Assembly (NCBI GenBank): GCA_026419775.2
Contig: JAOPGA020000836.1
Span: 1-64,000, forward strand
Length of the DNA stretch: 64,000 nucleotides
Direction of reading: 5' to 3'
DNA from: Acrasis kona
Taxonomy: Eukaryota; Heterolobosea; Eutetramitea; Acrasida; Acrasidae
Position numbers and translations under genes: made by a program. The notes below the pieces were generated by a model. It saw only the letters and a list, made by a program, of their open reading frames with translations. It made no database searches and was not told where the DNA came from. This document shows, piece by piece, positions 1 to 10,953 of the stretch. How positions within the stretch are numbered: position 1 is the first letter of the stretch; the number at the start of each line of letters is the position of its first letter.

Positions 1-15
1 AAAAAAATTTTTAAT

Positions 16-1146
16 CTACAAAAACATGCCGATGATAATTGTGGCGATTAACACAACAATTGATTCTTTGATTGTGTTCGAGTTGTTCTTAATGGGCGCC
101 ACAGTTTTATCGGTGACGGGGGCTGGTGTTTGATAAACAACAACTTCTCCGGTGGCAGGTGGGGACTGAGCGCCTGATGCTCCTGTACCTTCAATGCATT
201 GACATCTATCGCCATTAGGTGGGAAAGCATAATTATACTTCCACCAATGGGCTGATCCAGGTGGACATGTCCAGCAGTCGTTTGTGGAGACTGGTGTGGA
301 AGGTGCGCCTGGGTTGTTATTGGCTGGAGCAGGAGTATTTGGTGAAAACTCTACGGAGACGAATCTTGGAGGCGCCAAGGGTGTTTTTTCGCGAATGAAA
401 TTAGTCAATGCGGATAATCTAGTCATTACACTATCTGGTTCTTTTGTTCCACATTCACCTTCATGTCCATAAGAGTTGAGTCCTATTGCTACGAAACGAT
501 TGTAGCCCTCTGGTTTGAAAACAATTGGTGATCCAGAGTCTCCAGGGCAAGTCCAGGCATGTGTGTCATAGGTGCAGAAGGAAACAGCTGGTTTATAGTC
601 GTCAAATATGCACAATTCATCGCGAGCAACGGTGATAGTGTTGTAATGTGCCTTTGATGTTCCTCTATTTGTGCCCAATTGTCCATATCCTACAACTGTT
701 AACTTGGTTCCAACTGGAGGAGAGTTTGTAGTAATAGCAAGGAACTGGATGCGGTTATCAACCTCTGAAATATTTCTTGCCAAAGTGAAGATGCCCACGT
801 CGTTGTAGTCAAAGGTGGCTTTTCCGTTATACATACCGAAATCGATAGGGCGTTGAGGTTCTCCTACCACTTCGACCACTTTTGAGGAACTATATCCGTT
901 CACATCTAATGTGTCCAAAATTACTCTATAGTTTCTTCCGAAAGTGCAATGGCCAGCACTTATAACATAACGCTCGCTGATGATACCTCCACCACATGCA
1001 TATGAATCATCTCCATTATAGTTGATGATAATATATACTAGATAGGGAAATTGTCCCTGCGTGACTTGTATACCATTAAATACTGCACTGCAGAAAGTTA
1101 CCAAAAAGCAAGCTATCGCCAGGATTACCGTCAGACAATGTTTCAT
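16..1146 (-). CDS. secreted, probably GPI-anchored S1 (chymotrypsin-fold) serine protease
   Basis: 376 residues. A signal peptide covers about residues 1-21. The catalytic triad is complete: His66 in SAGHC, Asp116 in YNDVG, Ser204 in CPGDSGSP. The mature end expected after signal cleavage, VFNG at residue 22, aligns with the IVGG start of active S1 enzymes, so there is no visible propeptide. The residue six before the catalytic Ser (S1 pocket floor, position 189 in chymotrypsin numbering) is Trp, not Asp, so trypsin-like specificity is unlikely. A Pro/Asn linker follows, then a small Cys module (291-318, starting CWTCPPG) also present in the EGF gene at 10954-12132. A Pro/Thr stalk and a hydrophobic C-terminus (ESIVVLIATIIIGMFL) suggest GPI attachment. 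S1 family assignment is firm; the substrate is unknown. Confidence 0.88.
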   Translation of the reverse strand: MKHCLTVILAIACFLVTFCSAVFNGIQVTQGQFPYLVYIIINYNGDDSYACGGGIISERYVISAGHCTFGRNYRVILDTLDVNGYSSSKVVEVVGEPQRPIDFGMYNGKATFDYNDVGIFTLARNISEVDNRIQFLAITTNSPPVGTKLTVVGYGQLGTNRGTSKAHYNTITVARDELCIFDDYKPAVSFCTYDTHAWTCPGDSGSPIVFKPEGYNRFVAIGLNSYGHEGECGTKEPDSVMTRLSALTNFIREKTPLAPPRFVSVEFSPNTPAPANNNPGAPSTPVSTNDCWTCPPGSAHWWKYNYAFPPNGDRCQCIEGTGASGAQSPPATGEVVVYQTPAPVTDKTVAPIKNNSNTIKESIVVLIATIIIGMFL

Positions 1147-1392
1147 ATTTTGTTTGTTCTTTTGATGGTCATAATTTTCTCATTTTAAAATGTCAAACTT
1201 CAAGGTTAATAATATACAGTTCTTTCCATCAATGGTCACAGATGTTCAAAGACAAAAATAAATAAAATAGTCGAAAGCTCCCTCAATTGACCAAATCAAT
1301 ATCTCATCGACATCCGGATGCTTTTATCACATTCAGTACATGCCATTTTAAAACAAAAGGATCACAATCATGTATTCATAAATAGTATTGAT

Positions 1393-4300
1393 TTATTTCT
1401 TTACACTTAAAACTTTCTTGACGGCACCAACTACTTGACTTGGAGTGTTCTTGCTAGTTAATGCTTTCAATTCAGCACTGGCATCAATGCTCTTCTTTAC
1501 ATCCTTTTCAGACCTCTTGTTACTCTTCACCAACTGTTCCACTTGTTGTTCATGTTTATTATCTAACGGAAGTGGAACTCTTTGAAGAATATAAGCAGTC
1601 AATTCAGAGACCTGTGCTCTGGCGGGTACCTTTGCAGGTGTACCCTTCAAAGAAGACTCGAACAAATTACGCAAGATATAACCAGCTTTGTATTTACCAG
1701 ATGTATAAGCAGACTGTATGATGGTCTGAGCACTCACCAACAACGTCTTTATCTGGTCTGGAGTGGACGATTTATCCTTTAATAAACCATTCATCTGAGC
1801 AACATACAATTTGGCATCTGCCGAATCACTCGAAGGATTCTTTTCGAGTTTGTTTAACATCTTTTTAACATTTTCAAATTTATTTTTAAAGGGAGATTGC
1901 GTCGCCGCTATTTTCTTCACCTTTTGTATGGCCTTAGCTGCCTTCGTAGCTAATTTCTTTGCCTTTTCGGAAGCTTTATTAGATTTTATTGCTCTTTGAG
2001 TTGCCTTCCTAGCAGCTCTCGTTGCCTTTCGAATCATCTTTTTTGCTTTTTTATTAGCTAATTCAACTTTTGACCTTAAAACCTTTTTCATGATTTGTTT
2101 GGCAACTCTACCTGCTCTTCTATCGGAATAACTCTTGATCAAGTCCCTTAGCGAACGAATGGCAGATGATTTGTCCTTTTGTGATTTATTCTTGAGCATG
2201 TTTCGAATCATGTTTTTGATTTTATCGAATAGATTTGTTTTCGTCGCAATGCTTTGTTTACGACTTATCACTACTCTTTTAATGGCCTTCTTTGCTTGTT
2301 CTACGTTCGAAATGGTCTTAATTTCCTTTTTTAATTTCGAATTTTCGGATTGGGCAATTTTATCCAAATCATTTCCTTTCATTTTCTTGTATTTGAGATA
2401 TGAAGGGGTCGAAGATTTGGCGCCAAAGAGATCTCGAACGTATTTGGTTGACTTATCTGCGCTCTTTAGTGATTTCAATAAATTTGTAAATTTGATTAAT
2501 CGTTTAGGTTGACCATTGGTGATTGATGTGATTTTGGATTGGATGGTCTTGAATAACATCTTTTGCAAATTGAATGCGATTCGTTTCGAATTGATGATTA
2601 GTTGGATCGCTTTGAATGCATCTTGAACGGATCGAATGTTTTGAATTTTGGAATCGATTTGATTCGTCGAAATTTTCTCGGGGTGATTTTTCACTCCTTT
2701 GATCTTTATCGTCATGATTGGTTTCTTGGTGGCGACTTTCGAGGTACGTAAGTGAGGAACGTCCTTTAGGTACTTTACGAAAAGCGAATTGAATACTTCG
2801 AGTACCATTTGTGAAGATTTGGAGAATTTGGAATCCATTCGAGTCACTAATTTACTGATCGATCTTACTTTTTCGACCATTGCACTCTTCGAGGATTCCA
2901 ATTTCAATAACGATTCCAAATCTAATCGGACCGATCGAACGTGTTGCATTTTGAGATTGGAAGCTAATGTTGGATTCTTGATTAGATCGGTAATGGCATC
3001 TTTGATTTTTTGTAAGCTCAGCAGCGGCATTCCTGGTTTGTAATGATTGGTCGTCGTGGTTGACTTTTTGAACAACTTGTTGGTGAGTTTTGATTTGGGA
3101 TCCAAGATGGTCGTTGATGATAATTTGGAAGAAGATGCATTTTTCATGATCACATTTTTTGTAATTGATTTTTCGATGATTGCTTTTCGTTCTTGTTCGG
3201 ATAGTCTTGGATCGGATAGTCTCTGTTGTAAACGCTTGTTGGCTCTCTTTGGTAAGATTCCCTTCATGATGCTATTTTGAATGATGTGGTCAACTCTGGA
3301 AATTAACGTTTGTGGCGCTAAACTTTGTTTGAGCGACTCTTCTATTCGTTGTTTTGCAAAATCCATCAAAATGGCCTTTTCGCTTGGCGGAATTTTGCTT
3401 CCAAAAATAGAATAGCCAACCTGACCGATATCATATTCGATCGGCTCTCTTGCTTCCTCTGAAATGGCAGTAATGTAGGATCCGACCAATCGTTGTAACT
3501 TTTCGACTTTTTGTTTGAATTCGTCGGGAATGCTTCCGGAGATTTGTGCACCCTTGACTGCAGATCCAATCTTTGTTAGTTGTGCGCTCTTGACGCCTGC
3601 TTGTTTGGCAATACTTGAGATTTTGGATTTCAAATTGGAAATGTTTCCGTGTTTTGTAATGGACACCACTTTTGCTTGAATCTTATTTTGTAGCTTTAAC
3701 TTTTCTAATGGGTCGCTTGTTTGTGAAATGCTCTTGAGATGATCTTGAATCTTTGAAATGGACAAGTGATCCTTGAGAAGAGATTTCATGCCAGAGTTGA
3801 ATTTGTCCAAAATGTTGGAATCGGTAATCTTTTGTGCTTCTTTTTGGATCGTTTGGACGGCCAAGTTTAGAACAGATTTGGGCACCAATGAATTGGATTG
3901 GATCAATTGTTGTGGAATTTGTAACAACTCACCAACAGTCACCTTCTTTTTATCATTTATTTTTGTAACCAACAAAACAAAATTTTTTATTTTTGAAGAA
4001 GTACTTTGATAAGAATTCAACAATGCAGATTGTAATTCCTTCTTGCCCTCACCAACACTTGATTTTATTAATTGTTTAATTTCTTGGTTTTTGGTGTTGA
4101 TCGGAATGGCTTTATCCTTTATTAACTTTTTCAAATCATCCTTCAGGTGTTCAGAACCCGAACCACTCTTTAAATCTGATTTGAGTTGCTTGAGAGCATC
4201 TTGACGAGCTTGTGACTGGTCAACTCCCTTCTGTACGCTCTTTGCCAACTCTTTATTGTTCATATTAGCCACCATGCGGTTCACAACCAATGATTTTAAG

Positions 4301-7300
4301 CTCTTATCAATATTTGGATTCGATGTGATTTTCTTACTGAAATCTTGTAATCGCTTCTTCAAAACATCTTTATCCATTGAACCTGTTTTTGCAGCTACTT
4401 GCAAGTTGACCATTTCCTTTCTCAGGTTATTGGGCACTACTTTATCCATAGCTGCCTTCTCTGCAACCACGTGCAAGAGTTTAACTTGAGAGGAACTGAT
4501 GCTACCTGCTTTGGCAGCCTTATCGATTCCATCGTTGACTGCATTAAGTTTTAAACGCACGTCTCCGATGGGAGAGCTCAACATTTCCTTTACGCTGTTG
4601 GTGACGTCATTAATGTTACCTTTACCAGTCGCTAATGCCTTTATGCTATTACGTAGAACAGATGTACTCGGTAAAACCTTTTTCGCGGCATTCGTAATGG
4701 CCGAAACAACATTTAGTTTATTAGATAGTTTCTTGTCCTTTGAAATGACGGACGAAACAGTTGTTTTGAGCTTTGAAACATCTGATGGAGAAATCTTTGC
4801 TACTTTGGCAGCAGTGTTCTTGATACTCGTCAAGAGAGCGTTTCTCATTTTGGGATCGGTTGTTTTAAGTAACTTCTCCGATTGTATGCGAGCTTTGTTC
4901 AATAAAACACTACCCTTGACTGCACTTAACATTTGTTCGCCAAATCTAGCGTCCTTTACATCGCCTCTCAACTGGGTGATTACATTTTGGACCTCTTCTG
5001 TTTTAGAAGGTGATTTTTTGATAATGGACAATGCATCGTTCTTTAGAGCAGAAATTCTCAATTTGCGTTGAGCATCCTTGAGTTGAGGATTGCTCAATAT
5101 GAATTTTGCATCTTTGCGCATCATGGCGATCGTAGGGGTCAATATAGGTTTCTTGCCCTCTAATTTCAATTTGGTGTTGAAATTTTCCATTTTTAATTTC
5201 ACATCCGGACTTGTTTTTTTGTTATTGTATAAACGATTGGCTTGTTTCTGTGTTGAAGGCGTTTGCTGCTTCTTGCTCATTATTTTTTGTAACTTGTTGT
5301 TATCTTGTTGAATCACTTGTAATTTCTGGTCAACTCTAGCTTGTGCTTTGGGAGTTATGCCCGGAATACTAAAGCACTTTTCAAAAAGTACTTTATTGAT
5401 CTGTGGAGCGCTCCATTGATAAATTGATTTGCGATACGTCTTGCTTAACTTTCCGAAACCAACAGAGAACTCTGCACCGACGTCTATGCTGGCCGGATCG
5501 ATTTGTTGAGATAGCGTGGCACATATTTTACAAGCTTTGGTACCTAGCGAAGGTATGAGTCGATAATTCAAGGTGACTCTTGCATCGACGCCTGCCGTCA
5601 AGATTACTAAACTTAGTCCACCCTTTACATTGATTGCAATTTGAATAAATGGCTCCACGCTCACTTGTGCAATACCTTCGGGTGGACAAAAGTTAAATCC
5701 TGCATCCACACCGAACTTTGCACTCGCTGATAAGGAAATTGACAGAGGGAAGATGCCCAACATGATTGTGATTCTGAACTTGACAACATTGTCGAATGAC
5801 TTTGTGATCAAATTTCGTTTCTTTTCGCCAGCACAGTAAAATCCTTGAACAATGTTCTTGTCGTATAATGTTTGTCCGATGAGCGATACGTACACTCTAT
5901 CGTTCAAATCACCTCCGATTACTTTTGTAAAACTACCTTGTGCCGTTAATAATTGATATTTCTTATCTAGGATGGAAGTGTAAGCGTTTCCTCTTGCGAA
6001 AATGGCATGAGTGAACGAAGCGCTATCGCTCGCACAATCCAATCTCATTCCTGCGTATCCAACTGCACCTACGTACATGTGAGCTGCTTGTACGCCAGCT
6101 AGTTTTTCGAAACTAAAGTGATTGGACGTTCTCATGGATCGCAAATCTCCTTGGCTCTGTACGAACGCTGCCATGTCGTTATCGTAGAAACAAAGTGGAC
6201 CCGAGTTACCGCCTGCTGGAAAACATTGTTTGGAGCCTTGGAAAGAAGCGGCGCTGAATTTTCTCTTTAGCGATTCTACTACTTCCTTCATTTTATTGAA
6301 TCCTTCTTTTACTTTATCGACGACTGCTTTTACTACTTTCTTTACGCCGTTATAAGCAGCTACTGCTACTTTTTTGATGGCCCCGCCTACTTTTTGGAAA
6401 CCTCTTTTGATGGCACCTCCTGCTTTTTTGAATGCATTTCCAATCTTTTTGAAGAATTTACCAAAGATGAGCGTTTTGGCAGCGTCGTCGTCGTCGTCGA
6501 TGGTTCCGTTTCTATGTAAATGTCGGAGCACCATTCGTGAGTACTTGTTGTTTACTGTTTGTAGGTAATGATCTGCTGCTTCGCGAATGTGTGCATGTTC
6601 TGATTTCCATTGTCGTGAGATTGGAATGAGCGATTGGTGATGGGTGGAGACGTGTAAATGTCTTTTGGCTTGTGCGTGAATGGCTTTGGCTCTTACTTGA
6701 GGTTGGTACCTCGAATCATGCATCACGTCATGCAGTAGATTGGTCACATGTCGGTTGTCCCTTCCTGGTTTGACGCGTTGTTCTAATTTTTCGAGGGCGA
6801 CGTTGTGTAGGAGTGGATGTGAGTCGTGCGTAAGTAATGTTTTCCAAAAAACGATCGGAACTGCATGTTTTGCATTACCGAGTGCATGCATGTGGTGAAT
6901 AATGTCATCTGGATGTTCGTTCTTTAATACGTTGTCCATGATTTCGGTTAACATTTCATTTTTGTAATCTCGATCTCTTGTTTTGGAAGCAGCTGCGGCG
7001 GCAACCATGTATCCAATGTTTCGCAAGTCGCCATCGCGATCGTCATTGAGTTCGGCATCCGTCAGTTGAATGCCGGCGCCACGAGAGCCGTTGAGTTGGA
7101 TGGAGCGAACGGTCTGGATGATTTCTGGTGTTACCCTCTTGGCAGTGATGGAACTAATCAAAAACGAAAGTGCAAGCTCCAAGTTCTTAATTGTCTTGAG
7201 GGCATCTTTTTGACCTAGTTTTGAACCTGTGGAGAACATTAAGCTTTGGACGGCTTTAAGGAAATCCAATCGCCTGCTGTAATGCTTGGGGCTCTTTTCA

Positions 7301-8619
7301 AGCTTCTTGGAAACTCTGTGGAAGGATTGGCTGAGTGCCTTGCTTGATTGTTTTGGGAAGTACAGTGAGTACTGCTGAACGTGATTGTGAATGTGTAAAT
7401 CATCTGGCTCCCTATATAAATCTAATAGTTTCTTCTTTAGGTTTACTCGTTTTTTGAGGTCCTTTCCGACGCTTTTGTTGACGAATTTCTTCATCACCTT
7501 GTCCATTGTGAAACAATGTTCCGATATGTGAGGAAGTGGTATCAGGATGGGATCTGATATAAACACATGTCTGCTTGCTTGTGTGTGGGTTAAAACTGTT
7601 ATGTCCTCATCGTCTTTGATTGTTACAAAAAAATGTTGTAAACCAACGTACCTGACTTGGAGTTTTTGCTCTTCATTACTCCTTTAAAGAACTTTGAAAA
7701 GTCTTGGTTGTTACTCTCTGAGTATTCTAATGCCTTCTTCAACTCAAGAACACAATTTGATCTGCTGTTGGTGAACATGCTCTTGTTTGGTTGGGTTGGA
7801 TCAGGTTTGGAGTCTTTGTGGAAACCAACCTTTGAAGCAAGTCTTTTGTACAAATCTTTCTTAGAAGCACCCATGGCAAAGTCGAGTTGCTGGGTTGCAA
7901 GCTTTAGTGTACCATCTTCTTGTACAATAACTGCTCCTGTACCCTAAAAAGTTTTAGATTGGAAGAGTTTGTGAGTTACTTACCTTGATAATCGTCTCTG
8001 AGGGATTGAACGTGGGCTGCAGGTAATCATCTTGATCCCACTTTCTTTGAATCATCAGGTTACCCTTTGCATCTTTGATAATGTCGTATTTGCTGTGATG
8101 TTGGCCTAGCGCGCTCTCTTCGACACTGACTTTATTTCCCTTAAGATTCGTATTAAACAGCTCGATGACACCCTTCTTCATGTGTGTAGCCCATGTAGGC
8201 TCCGACTTGTCAGAGTATAGCTTTTTAATTTTACCATCTGTGCCAATGGTTACAGCAGTAGGTTTTGTGAAGAAGTTATCCAAGTTATTCTCAATCTTCT
8301 TGGTATTGCGATCTCTCTTTTGTGTCTCTGTATCCCATTCTTCTTTGGGTTCTACATTTCCCATATGAACATTAGCAAAGTTCATAACATATACGAGGGA
8401 CTTTGATCCATCCTTTATTGAAAGCTCTTTGGTGCAAGCTATAGATACATCTGCAGTTACTCTCGACTTTTGACCCTCAGCACTCTCTCCACCAAAACTG
8501 TTGGCTTCCGACCTATATTTGTATAAGAAGACCTTGTGCTGGTTGCAGGCATATTCTCTAGCATTAGTATATGATATGAAGAGCAACACTAATAACAGCA
8601 GTAGCTCTTTGGTCAGCAT
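1393..8619 (-). CDS. vitellogenin-N domain protein, large lipid transfer protein-like, 3 exons
   Basis: Spliced from exons 8619-7984, 7943-7652 and 7613-1393; introns of 40 and 38 bp have GTAAG/GTACG donors and TTTAG/CAAAG acceptors, and frame is kept throughout. The product is 2,382 residues. Residues 1-20 form a signal peptide. Exon 1 matches the vitellogenin/LPD_N beta-barrel pattern: YKYRSEA near the start, then a GTDGKIKKLYSD strand and the KKGVIELFNTNL helix. Residues about 300-680 are helical (LPD_N superhelix region), followed by an Asp run, a lysine-rich amphipathic stretch (about 690-760), a Cys-containing beta-rich region (about 770-1050), then about 1,300 residues of Lys/Ser/Leu-rich helical sequence with no recognised domain. 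The family binds lipids in secreted particles in animals; a yolk or lipid-store role here is inference. The long C-terminal part is unlike animal members. Confidence 0.8.
7614..7651 (-). other. intron 2 of the vitellogenin-N gene
   Basis: The donor is TCAG|GTACG and the acceptor CAAAG|ACGATG; 38 bp, phase 1. The long third exon has an open stretch of 15 codons before its first ATG, which this junction explains. Confidence 0.78.
7944..7983 (-). other. intron 1 of the vitellogenin-N gene
   Basis: The donor reads AAG|GTAAG and the acceptor TTTTTAG|GGT. Reading through it gives a stop nine codons later, whereas splicing keeps frame into exon 2. It is phase 0 and 40 bp, typical of introns in this window. 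Confidence 0.8.
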
Positions 8620-8741
8620 GGTGTGTTGATTTTTTTTTTGATCTGTCTAAAAATTGCCCATCTTATGACTAAAACAGGAAATGTAACTTGTAATGAAAAT
8701 CTCTATTGTAAGCATTTGGAAAAACTAAAATCGACCAGCAA

Positions 8742-8867
8742 ATGAAGCGGCCACCAAAGAAACAACGGGTGCCGTTCGGAAAGAAAGTTAAATTCCAAGC
8801 AACTAAAACCACAATTTGGACGTCCGGTTTTCAATCGCAATTAATTAACGCTGAATGTAATGTATAA
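8742..8867 (+). CDS. very short basic ORF, doubtful
   Basis: A 41-codon ATG-to-TAA frame starting MKRPPKKQR, in the gap between the vitellogenin-N gene and the next minus-strand gene. The N-terminus is strongly basic, like a nuclear localisation signal. A T-rich stretch follows the stop. I do not recognise it. It could be a microprotein, an exon of an unseen gene, or chance; length alone does not exclude chance. Confidence 0.2.
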   Translation: MKRPPKKQRVPFGKKVKFQATKTTIWTSGFQSQLINAECNV

Positions 8868-8937
8868 AATTACAGTTTTATTTCTAGTGCCTAATGCAAA
8901 GCACACTAGACACAGGTTCTCGGCATTTATTAAACTT

Positions 8938-9150
8938 TTATTCCCTAATGTAGTCCGCGGCTGAGGAAAGTGTACTCCGGTAAGAAGTATCCTGTACGTT
9001 CTGTTGCATCGGTGTTTGTATGCTTGGTCTGTCTGTGGTTGTTTTTATCACATCAACTGGACGCTTGTAGGTGGGGTTAAGTATCGATGGCTTGTTCATC
9101 ACTAATCTTGCAGACCCAGCTGCGCTTGATACAACTTTCATTGCTTTCAT
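8938..9150 (-). CDS. small hypothetical protein
   Basis: 70 residues from the first in-frame ATG (MKAMKVVSSAAGS). The frame stays open further upstream but has no ATG before a stop. It is rich in Ser, Thr, Pro and basic residues, with no signal peptide or membrane segment and no recognised domain. Right after the stop come GGAATAAAAG and TTAATAAATG, which fit polyadenylation signals and favour a real transcript. An upstream exon cannot be excluded. Confidence 0.38.
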   Translation of the reverse strand: MKAMKVVSSAAGSARLVMNKPSILNPTYKRPVDVIKTTTDRPSIQTPMQQNVQDTSYRSTLSSAADYIRE

Positions 9151-9402
9151 GTTTTTTGTTGGGGCTCTTTCCTCGGGATTCCTATTTAAACTAAATAGTT
9201 TAAAAATAGCTTTCAAAAATAGCTTTGTTCAAATATGCGAGCATTATTTTCGGATTCGTACGTTCGTTTCTAACAAAGCGATAATAATCACTACACTTTA
9301 ATTGTTCCAAAAGAATTTTATTTGGGTTTTCTTTGATGACTCAACACACGAACAACGGAATGAATGAAAAGAAAATAAAAGGAAAAAATCACAAAAAATA
9401 AC

Positions 9403-10779
9403 TCAGATAAATTGCCCAAACCATTCCTTCATAGATTCGGCTTTTTCTTTCATTTTTTCCTTAGCCTCATCAGCGACAGCACCAAGTTTTTCTTTTACAA
9501 CATTTCCATGTTCTAAAAGACTTTCCTTGACAGGTTTCATTTTCTCAAACATCTTATCTTTTGCATCATCCATTTTCTCAAACATCTTATCTTTTGCGTC
9601 TTCCATTTCCTCAAACAACTTATCTTTTGCATCTTCCATTTTCTCAAACATCTTATCTTTTGCATCATCCATTTCCTCAAACAACTTATCTTTTGCATCT
9701 TCCATTTTTTCAAACAACTTATCTTTTGCATCATCCATTTTCTCGAACATCTTATCTTTTGCATCACCAATAGATTGTACATAGTGATTTTCAGACACAA
9801 CATCATATATTGAATTAGCTTTTGACTTTATATCTTCACCTACACTAGTGTCAAAAGCAAAATCCAGAAGTTTATCAGTGACGAAGTGTTGAGCAACTCC
9901 ATCAATCATTGGCCCAAGTACCCACAAACCAACTGAATAACTTGTCATGGTGATAGATATGCTAGTTACAAATTTTGTGCAGGCAACAAGGCACTGCTCA
10001 CCACTAGTACTTATACAAGCATTATTTACCATATATAACCTCTGAATAGCTTGTGTCAATGGTATGTTATTAAGTACTGTCACTAATAATGATGACACAC
10101 CTACTTCCTTTGCAACTTCATATGCACACTCAGAATCCCATTTCTCCTTGTCGTAACATTTCGATAACAATGCCGAGACGAATGATTTTATCACTGCATA
10201 TTGAGTTTGAGAAAGATTTTTAGTTGTTGGTGCTTCTTGCTTTTGTTGTTCTTGCTGTTGTTGTTGGTTTTGTTGTTCTTGAGGTTGAGTTTTTCTTGAA
10301 TCAAGCTCTTTTTGTATTAGACGAGCCTGGTTGGATGATTTTAGATTTTTTGATGCAGAGGTTGGATTGTATCGTGGGCTGTTGGGGTTCATTGAATCTG
10401 ATCTATGATTTAGGTGATTTTGAAGCTCTTCGGCCGTCCACGATGAGTATTTGTTTGGTGTTGGGTTTATTTGCTCTGTTCTTCTTGAAGCATCATTGTG
10501 ACTTTTTCTTGCTGAACTACCGGACTTTGAGTCGTTGGTGTTCGGGTTGAACTTTTTATCTTGGGGGTTTTTTGAACGTGATCTATCATTGTTCGACTTC
10601 TTAAGATCGTCCATCGAGATCTTTTCTTCGTTTTTTGCCGAAGTAGGCCCCTCGGGTTCTTTTGGATTTTGATTGCCATGATTATGAATCACGGTGGTGT
10701 TAACGAATTGATTTTCTCTCGCACCTGCCGTAGCCAATATCAAAAATACAAAGAAAAGGACTAATGTCACACGATTCAT
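9403..10779 (-). CDS. secreted protein with LEA-like 11-residue amphipathic repeats
   Basis: 458 residues from the ATG that begins MNRVTLVLFFVFLILATAG, a clear signal peptide; an upstream in-frame ATG would bury it. Residues about 25-190 are polar and disordered (Asn, Ser, Lys, Gln-rich with a Gln run). A central region of about 170 residues has several Cys and hydrophobic helices. The C-terminus holds seven perfect-length 11-residue units (type DDAKDKMFEKM), then a less regular amphipathic tail ending in EWFGQFI. The 11-mer, A-K-D-K pattern resembles group 3 LEA proteins and apolipoprotein-type helices, which bind membranes or protect proteins. Whether it is desiccation-related, for example in cyst formation, is inference. 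Confidence 0.72.
   Translation of the reverse strand: MNRVTLVLFFVFLILATAGARENQFVNTTVIHNHGNQNPKEPEGPTSAKNEEKISMDDLKKSNNDRSRSKNPQDKKFNPNTNDSKSGSSARKSHNDASRRTEQINPTPNKYSSWTAEELQNHLNHRSDSMNPNSPRYNPTSASKNLKSSNQARLIQKELDSRKTQPQEQQNQQQQQEQQKQEAPTTKNLSQTQYAVIKSFVSALLSKCYDKEKWDSECAYEVAKEVGVSSLLVTVLNNIPLTQAIQRLYMVNNACISTSGEQCLVACTKFVTSISITMTSYSVGLWVLGPMIDGVAQHFVTDKLLDFAFDTSVGEDIKSKANSIYDVVSENHYVQSIGDAKDKMFEKMDDAKDKLFEKMEDAKDKLFEEMDDAKDKMFEKMEDAKDKLFEEMEDAKDKMFEKMDDAKDKMFEKMKPVKESLLEHGNVVKEKLGAVADEAKEKMKEKAESMKEWFGQFI
9538..9768 (-). repeat. 33-bp tandem repeat, 7 units, coding
   Basis: Seven tandem 33-bp units encode seven 11-residue repeats. Units alternate D/E at the first position and M/L and K/E at inner positions, so they are not identical. 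The exact 33-bp periodicity keeps helix register and allows copy-number change without frameshift. Confidence 0.92.
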
Positions 10780-10953
10780 TTTGAATATAATTTTGTAAAA
10801 CTCAACCATAAACATCATGGGAAACAAAGAGGTGCAAACAATTAACGATAACACCAAGCCACAGATTTCGAATCTAGAACCAACAAACTACAAGGAGAAA
10901 TGCACACTGCTTTGATATCAATTAATAGTTTATTTACAAATATGTAAAGTTAT

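Noticed and set aside
4499-5071. 190-codon plus-strand frame inside the vitellogenin-N gene
   Set aside because: Antisense of Lys/Ser/Leu-rich coding sequence; no independent features.
9538-9768. Possible CRISPR-like or transposon terminal repeat
   Set aside because: The 33-bp repeats are contiguous, without spacers, and lie in frame in a coding region.
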